Part shown: piece by piece, positions 1-6,799 of the stretch
Numbering within the stretch: the first letter of the stretch is position 1
Layout: every line of letters starts with the position of its first letter
Assembly: GCA_000564995.1 (NCBI GenBank)
Contig: JDFH01000019.1
Location: 1-16,203 of the forward strand
Origin: Atopobium sp. ICM42b
Lineage (GTDB): Bacteria; Actinomycetota; Coriobacteriia; Coriobacteriales; Atopobiaceae
DNA: 16,203 nt
Direction: 5' to 3'
Notes under the pieces: model-generated
Databases searched by the model: none
Told to the model about the DNA's origin: nothing
Seen by the model: the letters and a program-made list of their open reading frames with translations, nothing else
Position numbers and translations under genes: made by a program

Positions 1-399
1 ATAATCTGTCAAAAAGACGTATACATTACGCTGAAAATAGCTAAAACATGCAGAATATCTGACTTAGAAGTGTAATATGCTCGCATCTGAGCAGAATATC
101 TGACTTAGGTGTGTTCCTTAGGTACGAAATTTACCTATAGTTAAATCTTTTATATGACGCTATTCATTTTCTAGCATATTAGGTTAAGTTTATGCATAGA
201 AATGTATATCAAGCGGTGCAACGACCTAGCTTCTTGGCTATCTTGATTGGGAATATGTCGATTCTTCAGCAGAACCTACCAAAGCTGCGCTATTTTGTGC
301 GCCAGGCCTAAAAGCCGACGCTAACACGCTGCAGAATCATATTCACCTGCATATGAACTGCCTCCCATTTCTTATGTCCAAGAAATGGGAGGCAGTTCA
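1..399 (+). mobile_element. MITE-like non-coding repeat, left copy (5' end cut by the window)
   Basis: This stretch reappears as the reverse complement at 15770-16199. The match runs over nearly the whole length and includes a 60-nt block with no differences (281-340 against 15829-15888) and a conserved stretch around 168-207. No open reading frame of useful length is shared by the copies, so it is a non-coding repeat and not a broken gene. Its right end is the perfect palindrome at 354-399. By alignment to the right copy about 63 bases of the left end lie outside the window. This copy carries about 32 extra bases, consistent with duplication of the unit GCAGAATATCTGACTTAG (50-67 and 91-108). 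The TG...CA ends and the arm resembling an IS150-type terminal repeat suggest an element moved by a transposase encoded elsewhere. That mobility is inferred. Confidence 0.75.
354..399. repeat. 46-nt perfect palindrome (end of left repeat element)
   Basis: Arms 354-373 and 380-399 are perfect 20-bp reverse complements around the 6-nt loop ATGTCC. The outermost bases are TGAACTG and CAGTTCA. Related palindromes end the right copy at 15770-15815 and 16154-16199. No T-tract follows on either strand, so it is not a simple intrinsic terminator. The arm read inward, CCCCATTTCTTGGACA-like, resembles the ends of IS3-family elements of the IS150 type; this likeness is from memory. Confidence 0.85.
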
Positions 400-509
400 A
401 AAAGAAGAGGCGGTTTTTCTGTGGATGAACTGCGTGACGTATAACATACCTGCACTTTTGGTAAAATAAATTCTGTATCTGTCTCTTCGGAGTAAGAAAA
501 GGAGCAACT

Positions 510-1538
510 GTGGCTAATCATTTTCGCACTGATGAGCAACAGGAGTCCTCGTTTGATGACCGTTTTGGGGTAATTTCTCAGGATGATCTGAACCAGCTTG
601 ACCAGCAAGACGTTGTAGCTGATCAAGTTGAAACTCAGGACTTTTCTGCTGATGTGCCAGTGGCCCAGGCTGCTGAACCTGTAACAACTGTATCTGATCC
701 ATTTGCTTCTGGAGCAGAAGCTGTACACGTGGTAACTGCTGAGCAGCAAAACAACCCTGAGCAGGCACCTCTTGATCGTGCAAAGTTTTTTGCAGATCTA
801 GCTCAAGATGCACCTAAGGTAGAGCGTACTGGTACTCCAACCATTTCTTTCAAGAACGCTTCGCTTGTGTATCCATCGCAGCCAAACCGTCCAGCACTTG
901 ATAACATCAGCGCTGATATCTACCCAGGTGAGTTTGTCTTTGTTGTTGGACACTCTGGTTCCGGTAAGTCATCTCTCTTGCGTCTTATCACGCGTGAGCA
1001 GAAGGCAACTCACGGACAGGTTATTGTTGCTGGTCAGGACCTTACACGTATGCGTAACTCCAAGGTTCCTTATCTGCGTCGCCAGATTGGCACCGTCTTC
1101 CAGGACTTTAAGCTTCTGCCCGATAAGACCGTCTATGAGAACGTATCCTTCGCACTTGAGTGCATTGGCAAGCCTCGTCCTGTTATTGATATTCAGGTTC
1201 CAGAGGTTCTGCGTCTGGTAGGCCTTGGTCAAAAGATGAGCGCTTACCCAGACCAGCTATCCGGTGGTGAGCAGCAGCGTGTTTCTGTTGCTCGCGCAAT
1301 GGTTAACCGCCCACCACTGCTTATCTGCGACGAGCCTACGGGTAACTTGGACCCAGCAATTTCTCTGGGCATCATGAAGCTTCTTGACCGCATTAACCGT
1401 GCGGGCACTACGGTTGTAATGGCAACACACGATCGCGAGATGGTTGACTCTATGCGCAAGCGCGTTATTGCGCTTGAGGCTGGTCACATTGTCCGCGACC
1501 AGGAGAAGGGAGGCTATGGCTACTATGGGGCTCTCTAA
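510..1538 (+). CDS. ftsE: Cell-division ATP-binding protein FtsE with long N-terminal extension
   Basis: This is the ATPase of the FtsEX complex, which acts at the inner face of the membrane and, in other bacteria, drives septal peptidoglycan hydrolases through FtsX. The ABC core occupies about residues 110-342: Walker A GHSGSGKSS (147-155), Q-loop at FQDF (197-200), signature LSGGEQQR (250-257), Walker B LLICDEP (270-276) and H-loop His307. The start is GTG at 510, supported by AAAAGGAG five bases upstream. At 342 residues it is about 110 longer than a typical FtsE of 220-230. The extra N-terminal part is acidic, rich in Q, D, A and V, and looks disordered. It overlaps ftsX by 23 nt, so the two are probably translationally coupled. 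The family assignment is firm; the role of the extension is unknown. Confidence 0.96.
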   Translation: MANHFRTDEQQESSFDDRFGVISQDDLNQLDQQDVVADQVETQDFSADVPVAQAAEPVTTVSDPFASGAEAVHVVTAEQQNNPEQAPLDRAKFFADLAQDAPKVERTGTPTISFKNASLVYPSQPNRPALDNISADIYPGEFVFVVGHSGSGKSSLLRLITREQKATHGQVIVAGQDLTRMRNSKVPYLRRQIGTVFQDFKLLPDKTVYENVSFALECIGKPRPVIDIQVPEVLRLVGLGQKMSAYPDQLSGGEQQRVSVARAMVNRPPLLICDEPTGNLDPAISLGIMKLLDRINRAGTTVVMATHDREMVDSMRKRVIALEAGHIVRDQEKGGYGYYGAL

Positions 1539-2451
1539 TTTTGGATATTCTCTGCGTGAGGCCGGAAGCCACTTTAGAAGGAACTGGTCTACCGCTCTTG
1601 GCGCTATCGTAACCATCTTCTTGTCCCTGTTTATCATCGGTCTGTTTGTTCTTGGCTCAGCTCTTATCGAGAACATGGTAGGAAGTGTCGAGAACCGCGT
1701 TACAATCCAGGCATTTCTTTCGGATGACGCAGATCAGGCCGCAGTAACTGCTTTCCAGCAAGAGGTTCAAGGCTGGGATACGGTTGAGTCTGTAACTTAT
1801 AAGAGCAAAGAGCAGGCTCTTGAGGAGTACCGCACAACCATGAGTTATCGCAATGCTTCTGATGCTGTTTCTGCTCTTGATGGCCAGAATCCAATTCCTG
1901 CATCTCTTGTGATCAAACTCAAGGATCCTAAGGATGTTCAAGACGTTGCCCAGCGTATTGCCTCTTCATCATCTTTTGCAGCCATTGCAGACAATAAGAG
2001 CAATCCGTCTGGTGATGTTCAGTATGGTCGCGAGACCGTTGAGCGCCTGTTTAGCGTAACAGCATACATTCGTATTGGCGCTATTGGCCTTGTTGGACTT
2101 CTGGTGTTTGTTGCCTTTGTCTTTATTAACAACACCATTCGCCTTGCTATTAACGCTCGCCGTCGTGAGATTGCCATCATGCGTCTGGTCGGTGCATCTA
2201 ACGGCTTTATTCGCGGACCATTCCTTATGGAAGGCGTGCTTGAGGCTCTTATCGGTGCTCTTCTCGCCATTGTCGTTTTGGTTGTTGGAGCCCACATGCT
2301 TCTCCCGGTTATGGCAGAAAGCATGACCTTCTTGACCTTTGCTATTCCAACAACGGTCATGCTGGGTATGAGTGGCCTTCTGTTGCTCTTAGGTTTGCTT
2401 TTGGGACTCTTTGGCTCTGCTATTGCTATGGGCCGCTATCTGAAGGCATAG
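1516..2451 (+). CDS. ftsX: Cell-division permease-like protein FtsX
   Basis: This is the membrane partner of FtsE. It has the FtsX layout: a short cytoplasmic N-terminus with RRNW before the first membrane helix (SLFIIGLFVLG), an extracellular domain of about 140 residues, and three C-terminal helices (around IGLVGLLVFVAFVF, GALLAIVVLVVGA and LLLLLGLLLGLFG). The motif RRREIAIMRLVGAS between helices 2 and 3 is the usual FtsX/MacB-type coupling segment facing FtsE. The start is placed at ATG 1516, with AGGAG ten bases upstream. ATG 1525 (MGLSNFGY) is an alternative, better spaced from GGGAGG at 1508-1513. An in-frame start further upstream inside ftsE is unlikely. No NlpC/P60 or M23 hydrolase partner gene follows, although one often lies near ftsEX in Gram-positive bacteria. 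Confidence 0.95.
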   Translation: MATMGLSNFGYSLREAGSHFRRNWSTALGAIVTIFLSLFIIGLFVLGSALIENMVGSVENRVTIQAFLSDDADQAAVTAFQQEVQGWDTVESVTYKSKEQALEEYRTTMSYRNASDAVSALDGQNPIPASLVIKLKDPKDVQDVAQRIASSSSFAAIADNKSNPSGDVQYGRETVERLFSVTAYIRIGAIGLVGLLVFVAFVFINNTIRLAINARRREIAIMRLVGASNGFIRGPFLMEGVLEALIGALLAIVVLVVGAHMLLPVMAESMTFLTFAIPTTVMLGMSGLLLLLGLLLGLFGSAIAMGRYLKA

Positions 2452-2528
2452 CAACTAAGCAACCTGGTACTTCAATTGTCAAAGTGAAATATCAATTAAG
2501 AAAGTTTTTTGCATAAAGATTGCAAGGT

Positions 2529-2562
2529 AAGACCTCGTGAATACCGTTCACGGGGTCTTTTT
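2529..2562 (+). terminator. Intrinsic terminator after ftsEX
   Basis: AAGACCtCGTGAA (2529-2541) pairs with TTCACGgGGTCTT (2547-2559) around the loop TACCG and is followed by further T residues. It lies 78 bases after the ftsX stop and separates the division genes from the lysR cassette. Confidence 0.88.
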
Positions 2563-2648
2563 GCGTTAAACGGTATTTACCAATTTGCAGGTAGAATGAT
2601 ATTTTTAAGGGTGAATTGTTAGGCCACGTACTTGAATAGGGGCCAAGT

Positions 2649-3497
2649 ATGGAGACCAACCTGCACAAATTCCAGGCTTTTACTTCCGCGGCATATCACA
2701 GTAGCTTTACGGTGGCGGCAGAAGAGCTGGGATGCACTCAGTCGTCTATTAGTCGCATGGTGGCAAGTCTAGAAAAAGAGTGGGATGTCCGCTTGTTTAA
2801 CAGGCATGGTGGCTATGTAAGTCTGACTCCTGAGGGAAAGACGCTTTTGCCTGTTGCAGAAGAGGTGTGCCAGGCATACAGCAAGTTGAGCAATCAAGTG
2901 AATCGCGTCAGTGCCATTGAGATGGGCAACCTTGTTATTGCGGCGCCTTCGAGCTTTCTTTCACGAGCACTGCCTGGCCATCTGAAGAAGTACATGACTG
3001 ACCATCCAAACATCAAAGTTGAAGTTATCGAATGCACCTACGGCGAAGCCCTGCGTCTTATTAGCAAGGGTAAAGTGGATATTAGTTTTACTATGACCCG
3101 CGCAACTGAACAGGGATTTACTTCAACTTTATTTGATCATGATGAGGTTATTGTTGTTTCTCAAAAGGGACATTACGAGAAGGACCTTGAGACAATTCCT
3201 GTTAAGCGTCTTATTGAAGAGCCCTTTATTGTTGATATTGAGACGGCTCCTCTGCTTCAGAAGCAACTCAAAAACGCACGCATGACGTTTGCGTCATCGG
3301 ATTCATTCACCATTATGTCCATGGTAGAGTCAGGTCTTGGTGTAAGTTTGTTGCCACTTGAGGCAACAAAAGGTACAAATTTTGATATTGACGTACATCA
3401 TCTGGAGACTCCCGTACATCGTAATGTCTTTATTACACATCGTGTAAAAGGCGAGATGTCGCGTACTACAGAAGAGTTTTTAAAGTATTTGAGTTAA
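2649..3497 (+). CDS. LysR-family transcriptional regulator
   Basis: This 282-residue protein is a LysR-type regulator of normal length. The N-terminal winged helix-turn-helix covers about residues 5-64: FQAFTSAAYHSSFTVAAEEL, then CTQSSISRMVASLEKEW (29-45), then LFNRHGGYVSLTPEGK (49-64). The rest (about 90-282) is the periplasmic-binding-protein-like effector domain. It is read in the same direction as the permease and amidohydrolase genes that follow, not divergently as is common for LysR genes. Control of those two genes is therefore inferred from position only. A G-rich ribosome site (AGGGG) lies just upstream of the ATG. The effector cannot be told from the sequence. Confidence 0.93.
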   Translation: METNLHKFQAFTSAAYHSSFTVAAEELGCTQSSISRMVASLEKEWDVRLFNRHGGYVSLTPEGKTLLPVAEEVCQAYSKLSNQVNRVSAIEMGNLVIAAPSSFLSRALPGHLKKYMTDHPNIKVEVIECTYGEALRLISKGKVDISFTMTRATEQGFTSTLFDHDEVIVVSQKGHYEKDLETIPVKRLIEEPFIVDIETAPLLQKQLKNARMTFASSDSFTIMSMVESGLGVSLLPLEATKGTNFDIDVHHLETPVHRNVFITHRVKGEMSRTTEEFLKYLS

Positions 3498-3528
3498 AGA
3501 TTGATGCATAGTTGTGTACGTTAACTAT

Positions 3529-3556
3529 TTGAAAATTGCATAACTGTTATTAGATT
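3529..3556 (+). promoter_or_regulatory. Candidate promoter for the permease gene
   Basis: TTGAAA (3529-3534) and TAGATT (3551-3556) are separated by 16 bases. If used, the transcript would begin near 3563 and carry an untranslated leader of about 160 nt containing the structure at 3586-3651. The -10 match is only moderate. Confidence 0.35.
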
Positions 3557-3585
3557 TTGGTAAAGATGTAAAAAGATTTAACTAC

Positions 3586-3651
3586 CGCTCGCGGTTGTAG
3601 CCTTTACGCTTACGGGTTTATCTGACGCCCAGAGGGCGCTACTTCTTTTTT
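3586..3651 (+). promoter_or_regulatory. Structured region upstream of the permease gene (leader or lysR terminator)
   Basis: A hairpin with CCG/CGG core and CTA/TAG base lies near 3586-3600. A second, CGCCC-AGA-GGGCG, lies at 3626-3638 and is followed by the T-rich run ACTTCTTTTTT (3641-3651), like a terminator. GTAGC at 3597-3601 could instead pair with GCTAC at 3638-3642, so the two hairpins may have a mutually exclusive alternative fold. It may simply end lysR transcription, or attenuate the permease transcript. Confidence 0.4.
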
Positions 3652-3721
3652 CAAATGGCTTCAGGTGCAAACATAGTCTCATCAAGTTCTTCGTCCGAGT
3701 AATTACGGGAAGGAGTGGGAC

Positions 3722-5164
3722 ATGGCAGAAAATGCCGAGGCACCTGAGATGCAAAAGTCGTTGAGTCTATTCAACTTCTTTACCATCGGATTTGGTGCGA
3801 TCATTGGTACCGGATGGGTGCTCCTGGTAGGCGACTGGATGGTTCTTGGTGGAGGACCATTCCCCGCGATGATTGCATTCGCAATTGGCGCAATTTTCCT
3901 TGTACCAATTGGATGTGTTTTTGGCGAGCTTACTGCTGCTATTCCAATTTCTGGTGGCATCATTGAGTACGTCGACAGGACATTCGGCCGCCCAATGGGC
4001 TTCTTTACCGGCTGGATGCTCCTTCTGGGTAACGCTCCACTGTGCCCTTGGGAGGCAATTGCTATTTCCACGCTTCTCACCGACCGCTTTGGTGCATTCC
4101 CAATTCTTTCTTGGCTGCGCTCCGTTAAGCTCTACACCATCCTTGGTGCAGATGTTTACCTGTGGCCAACAGTCATCGCTCTTTGCTTTGCCATTCTGGT
4201 CATCTTCCTTAACTTTAAGGGCGCTGGCGCAGCAGCTAAGCTTTCGAGCTTCCTGACTAAGGCTCTGCTGACTGGTATGATCCTTGCAATGGTTATCTCC
4301 TTTGCAACTGGTTCTCCAAGCAACGGCCTCCCACTCTTCTCCCAGGCAACTGAGGTTGCAGGTGGAGAGGGCACAAAGGCTACCAGCTTCTTTGGTGGCA
4401 TCATTGCAGTACTTGTTATGACTCCATTCTTCTACGCTGGCTTTGACACCATTCCACAGCAGGCAGAAGAGGCTTCTGCTGACCTTGATTGGAAGAAGTT
4501 TGGCATCATTCCTGCACTTGCACTTATGGCATCTGGTATCTTCTATCTCATCTGCATCTATGCATTCGGAACCATGATTGACTGGCACGAGTTTGTTAAG
4601 TCTTCTGTTCCTGCACTTGCAGTTCTCGAGCGCATCAACCTGTTCTTCTACATTGCAATGCTCATCATTGCAACGCTTGGACCTCTGGGCCCAATGAACT
4701 CCTTCTTTGGTGCTTCAACTCGTTTGATGCTCGCTCTTGGTCGTAAGAAGATGCTCCCAGAGGCATTCGCAAAGATTGACCCTAAGTCTGGCGCACCTCT
4801 GACTGCAAACATGTTCATGGCTGGCCTGACCCTTGTTGGTCCATTCCTCGGCCGCAACATGCTTGTTCCTCTGACCAACGTTGCTTCTCTTGGCTTCATC
4901 TTCGCATGCACCATGGCTGGCGTTGCCTGCCTGCGCCTGCGTCAGACCGAGCCAGACCTGCCTCGTCCTTACAAGGTCAACGGTGGTATCGCAGGTATCC
5001 TTGCTGCAATTCTTGCTGGCAGCATCATCATCGGTCTGATGGTTGTTCCTTTCAGTCCTGCAGCACTGAAGCCAGTTGAGTGGATCATCACCATTTCTTG
5101 GATTGTTATTGGTATGGCCATCTTCATGATCTTTGGTCGTCAGTCTGAGAAGGCAGCAGCATAA
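3722..5164 (+). CDS. APC-superfamily amino acid/polyamine-type permease
   Basis: This 480-residue protein has about 12 hydrophobic segments and the marks of the amino acid-polyamine-organocation superfamily. GFGAIIGTGW in the first helix (23-32) is the unwound, glycine-rich substrate-binding segment. FFYAGFDTIPQQAEE (236-250) is the helix-6 signature, with Asp242 and Glu249/Glu250. It is expected to be a secondary importer of an amino acid, amine or related compound in the cytoplasmic membrane. The start is well set by GGAAGGAG seven bases before the ATG. Codon choice is strongly biased (CTT, CGT, GGT, GCA), like the next gene, which suggests high expression. An amidohydrolase follows 136 bases downstream, so the imported compound may be its substrate. 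The substrate itself cannot be named. Confidence 0.92.
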   Translation: MAENAEAPEMQKSLSLFNFFTIGFGAIIGTGWVLLVGDWMVLGGGPFPAMIAFAIGAIFLVPIGCVFGELTAAIPISGGIIEYVDRTFGRPMGFFTGWMLLLGNAPLCPWEAIAISTLLTDRFGAFPILSWLRSVKLYTILGADVYLWPTVIALCFAILVIFLNFKGAGAAAKLSSFLTKALLTGMILAMVISFATGSPSNGLPLFSQATEVAGGEGTKATSFFGGIIAVLVMTPFFYAGFDTIPQQAEEASADLDWKKFGIIPALALMASGIFYLICIYAFGTMIDWHEFVKSSVPALAVLERINLFFYIAMLIIATLGPLGPMNSFFGASTRLMLALGRKKMLPEAFAKIDPKSGAPLTANMFMAGLTLVGPFLGRNMLVPLTNVASLGFIFACTMAGVACLRLRQTEPDLPRPYKVNGGIAGILAAILAGSIIIGLMVVPFSPAALKPVEWIITISWIVIGMAIFMIFGRQSEKAAA

Positions 5165-5235
5165 GTTGCTTGCAAGCTCTAAAGGTTTCATCGGTACGTT
5201 GAACTAAGCACGTTATTTGTTTCTTTAGTTTGGAT

Positions 5236-5266
5236 TTTTTGCGCCCAAAAAGGGTGGGCGCAAAAA
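5236..5266. repeat. Perfect 11-bp inverted repeat between permease and amidohydrolase genes
   Basis: TTTTTGCGCCC (5236-5246) and GGGCGCAAAAA (5256-5266) are exact reverse complements around a 9-nt loop. The T and A runs are arranged opposite to an intrinsic terminator: on both strands the hairpin is followed by A, not T. It is more likely an operator or an mRNA processing or stability hairpin 34 bases before the next start codon. Confidence 0.7.
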
Positions 5267-5300
5267 GATAGTATGTATCATTTACTAGAGGGGGAAAGAA

Positions 5301-6548
5301 ATGAGTAAGATTGCTTTTGTAGGCGGAAAGCTCGTTGACGGCACTGGCGCCGCTCCTGTTGAGGATTCTCTTGTCCTCGTAGACGACAAGAAGATCGCTT
5401 ATGCTGGTCCTCGCACTGAGGTTCCAGAGGGCTATGAGGTCCGTGACATCCAGGGCCGCACCATTATGCCAGGTCTTATCGATACCCACCTGCACTTCTC
5501 CGGCAACCTAACCGACAACGATAACGACTGGGTTATCGAGTCCGTTGCTCAGAAGCAGGCATGCGCAGTCAAGCAGTCCTGGGACGCTCTCTCCCATGGT
5601 CTTACCACCGTCTGCGAGATTGGCCGCAATGGTATCGCAATTCGTGACCTCGTCAACATGGGTATCATGGAAGGCCCACGTATCTACGCTACCGGCCTTG
5701 GCTTCTGCCGCGTTGCTGGTCACGGTGACTGCCACCAGCTCCCACAGGAGATTTCCAAGAATGGTCACCCTTGGGGCGACCAGGTAGACGGTCCTTGGGA
5801 TCTTCGTAAGGCAGTTCGTCGTCGTCTTCGTGAGAACCCAGACGCAATCAAGATTTGGGCTACCGGTGGCGGTATTTGGCACTGGGACTCCGGTCGCGAT
5901 CAGCACTACTGCTACGAGGAGATCAAGGCAGTTTGCGACGAGGCAGCAATGGTTGGCATTCCTGTTTGGTCACACTCTTACAACAGCTTCTCCGCAGCTT
6001 ATGACTCCGTCCGTTGCGGCTGCGAGCAGATGATTCACGGCTTCGAGCTTGATGCAAAGACCATGGATCTTATGTGCGAGCAGGGTACCTTCTTCACTCC
6101 TACCATCGGCTTCCTGCCAACTTGGTACGGAACTTATCCACCAGAGTGGACTCCAGAGCTTGACGCATTCCCAGGCGACACCGTCGTTGAGAAGGGCCTC
6201 AACCGTACATACGAGAACCTCCGTGCTGCTAACGAGCGCGGCGTCACTCTCACCATCGGCTCCGACTCCTTCAGCTTCGTAACTCCTTACGGCTATGTCA
6301 CCATCGATGAGATGTATGACTTCGTTGAGAAGGCTGGCGTCACCATTCTTGAGACCATCAAGGCTGCTACCCTTAACGGCGCTAAGATGGTTCACCACGA
6401 GGATGAGTTTGGCTCCCTCGAGGCTGGCAAGCTTGCTGACCTCCTGGTTGTCAAGGGCGACGTTGCTGCTAACATCCGCGACCTTACCCCAGATAACATG
6501 GAAGTTATCATGAAGGAAGGCAGCGAGGTTATTCGCGGCACCTTCTAA
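5301..6548 (+). CDS. Metal-dependent amidohydrolase (imidazolonepropionase / Xaa-Pro dipeptidase-like)
   Basis: This 415-residue enzyme belongs to the amidohydrolase superfamily (urease/dihydroorotase fold). An N-terminal beta-sandwich strand region ends in GRTIMPGLIDTHLHFSG. Likely metal ligands are His63 and His65 (HLH), a probably carboxylated Lys184 (DAIKIWATGGG), His225 (VWSHSYN), His246 (IHGFEL) and catalytic Asp322 (IGSDSF). The C-terminal part has GSLEAGKLADLLVVKGD, the usual return to the beta-sandwich. Such enzymes hydrolyse amide, peptide or cyclic amide bonds in the cytoplasm. The ribosome site is AGAGGGGGAAAG before ATG 5301. It probably works with the permease upstream, under the LysR regulator. 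The exact substrate is unknown: N-acyl amino acids and proline dipeptides are both possible. Confidence 0.92.
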   Translation: MSKIAFVGGKLVDGTGAAPVEDSLVLVDDKKIAYAGPRTEVPEGYEVRDIQGRTIMPGLIDTHLHFSGNLTDNDNDWVIESVAQKQACAVKQSWDALSHGLTTVCEIGRNGIAIRDLVNMGIMEGPRIYATGLGFCRVAGHGDCHQLPQEISKNGHPWGDQVDGPWDLRKAVRRRLRENPDAIKIWATGGGIWHWDSGRDQHYCYEEIKAVCDEAAMVGIPVWSHSYNSFSAAYDSVRCGCEQMIHGFELDAKTMDLMCEQGTFFTPTIGFLPTWYGTYPPEWTPELDAFPGDTVVEKGLNRTYENLRAANERGVTLTIGSDSFSFVTPYGYVTIDEMYDFVEKAGVTILETIKAATLNGAKMVHHEDEFGSLEAGKLADLLVVKGDVAANIRDLTPDNMEVIMKEGSEVIRGTF

Positions 6549-6569
6549 GAGGTAAACCAATCCCTTCTG

Positions 6570-6605
6570 GAGCCCCTATGCAGTCTCTGCATAGGGGCTC
6601 TTTTT
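6570..6605 (+). terminator. Strong intrinsic terminator after the amidohydrolase gene
   Basis: GAGCCCCTATGCAG (6570-6583) and CTGCATAGGGGCTC (6587-6600) form a perfect 14-bp stem with a TCT loop, followed by TTTTT (6601-6605). It closes the cassette 21 bases after the stop codon and also shows that rnr translation cannot sensibly start upstream, at 6578. Confidence 0.96.
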
Positions 6606-6615
6606 GTGTGCAGGA

Positions 6616-6700
6616 TGGCGAGAAACCCGTTGAGGGCTCCGACGTCTATCCGTCGAGATGTTTGTCGAGAAACCCGTCGAGATCCCTGGAACTTCTCGCC
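6616..6700. repeat. Cluster of GGCGAGAAACCC-like repeats upstream of rnr
   Basis: GGCGAGAAACCC occurs at 6617-6628. GTCGAGA occurs at 6652, 6664 and 6676, exactly 12 bases apart; the middle copy reads GTCGAGAAACCC. The inverse GGAACTTCTCGCC closes the cluster (6688-6700), so GGCGAGAA at 6617-6624 and TTCTCGCC at 6693-6700 are an inverted pair. The same motif recurs elsewhere in the window (9781, 12127, 14775). It lies between the preceding terminator and rnr. Function is unknown; a protein-binding array, a processing site or a small dispersed repeat are options. Confidence 0.6.
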
Positions 6701-6799
6701 TTATCTGCACATCGTCTATCACAAGGCACTTTAGGGTACATATCAGAAGATTCATTGGGTCAGCGCAAAAGGCGCTGGCTTCTACCTACAGGAGGATTT

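Noticed and set aside
109..353. Remnant of a transposase gene in the repeat element
   Set aside because: Short frames such as one beginning MSILQQNLPK stop quickly, have no transposase motif and are not preserved in both copies.
354..399. Palindrome read as an intrinsic terminator
   Set aside because: No T-tract follows the stem on either strand, and the same palindrome bounds the right repeat element, so it belongs to that element.
372..749. Minus-strand open frame across the left palindrome and ftsE start
   Set aside because: It runs through the repeat palindrome and the ftsE ribosome site, and its composition is not protein-like.
3767..4588. Minus-strand open frame of 273 codons within the permease gene
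   Set aside because: It is rich in Cys, Asn, Lys and Trp in the way shadow frames are, has no family features and is opposite a convincing permease.
5970..6560. Minus-strand open frame of 196 codons within the amidohydrolase gene
   Set aside because: It is a shadow frame produced by the strong codon bias of the real gene, with no recognisable domain.
6616..6700. CRISPR array
   Set aside because: The units are only 7-12 bases, spaced 12 apart, with no spacers or cas genes.
6578..6799. ATG at 6578 as the start of rnr (adds 74 residues)
   Set aside because: It lies within the strong terminator at 6570-6605 and the following repeats. The residues do not resemble RNase R, whereas TTG 6800 has AGGAGG just upstream.
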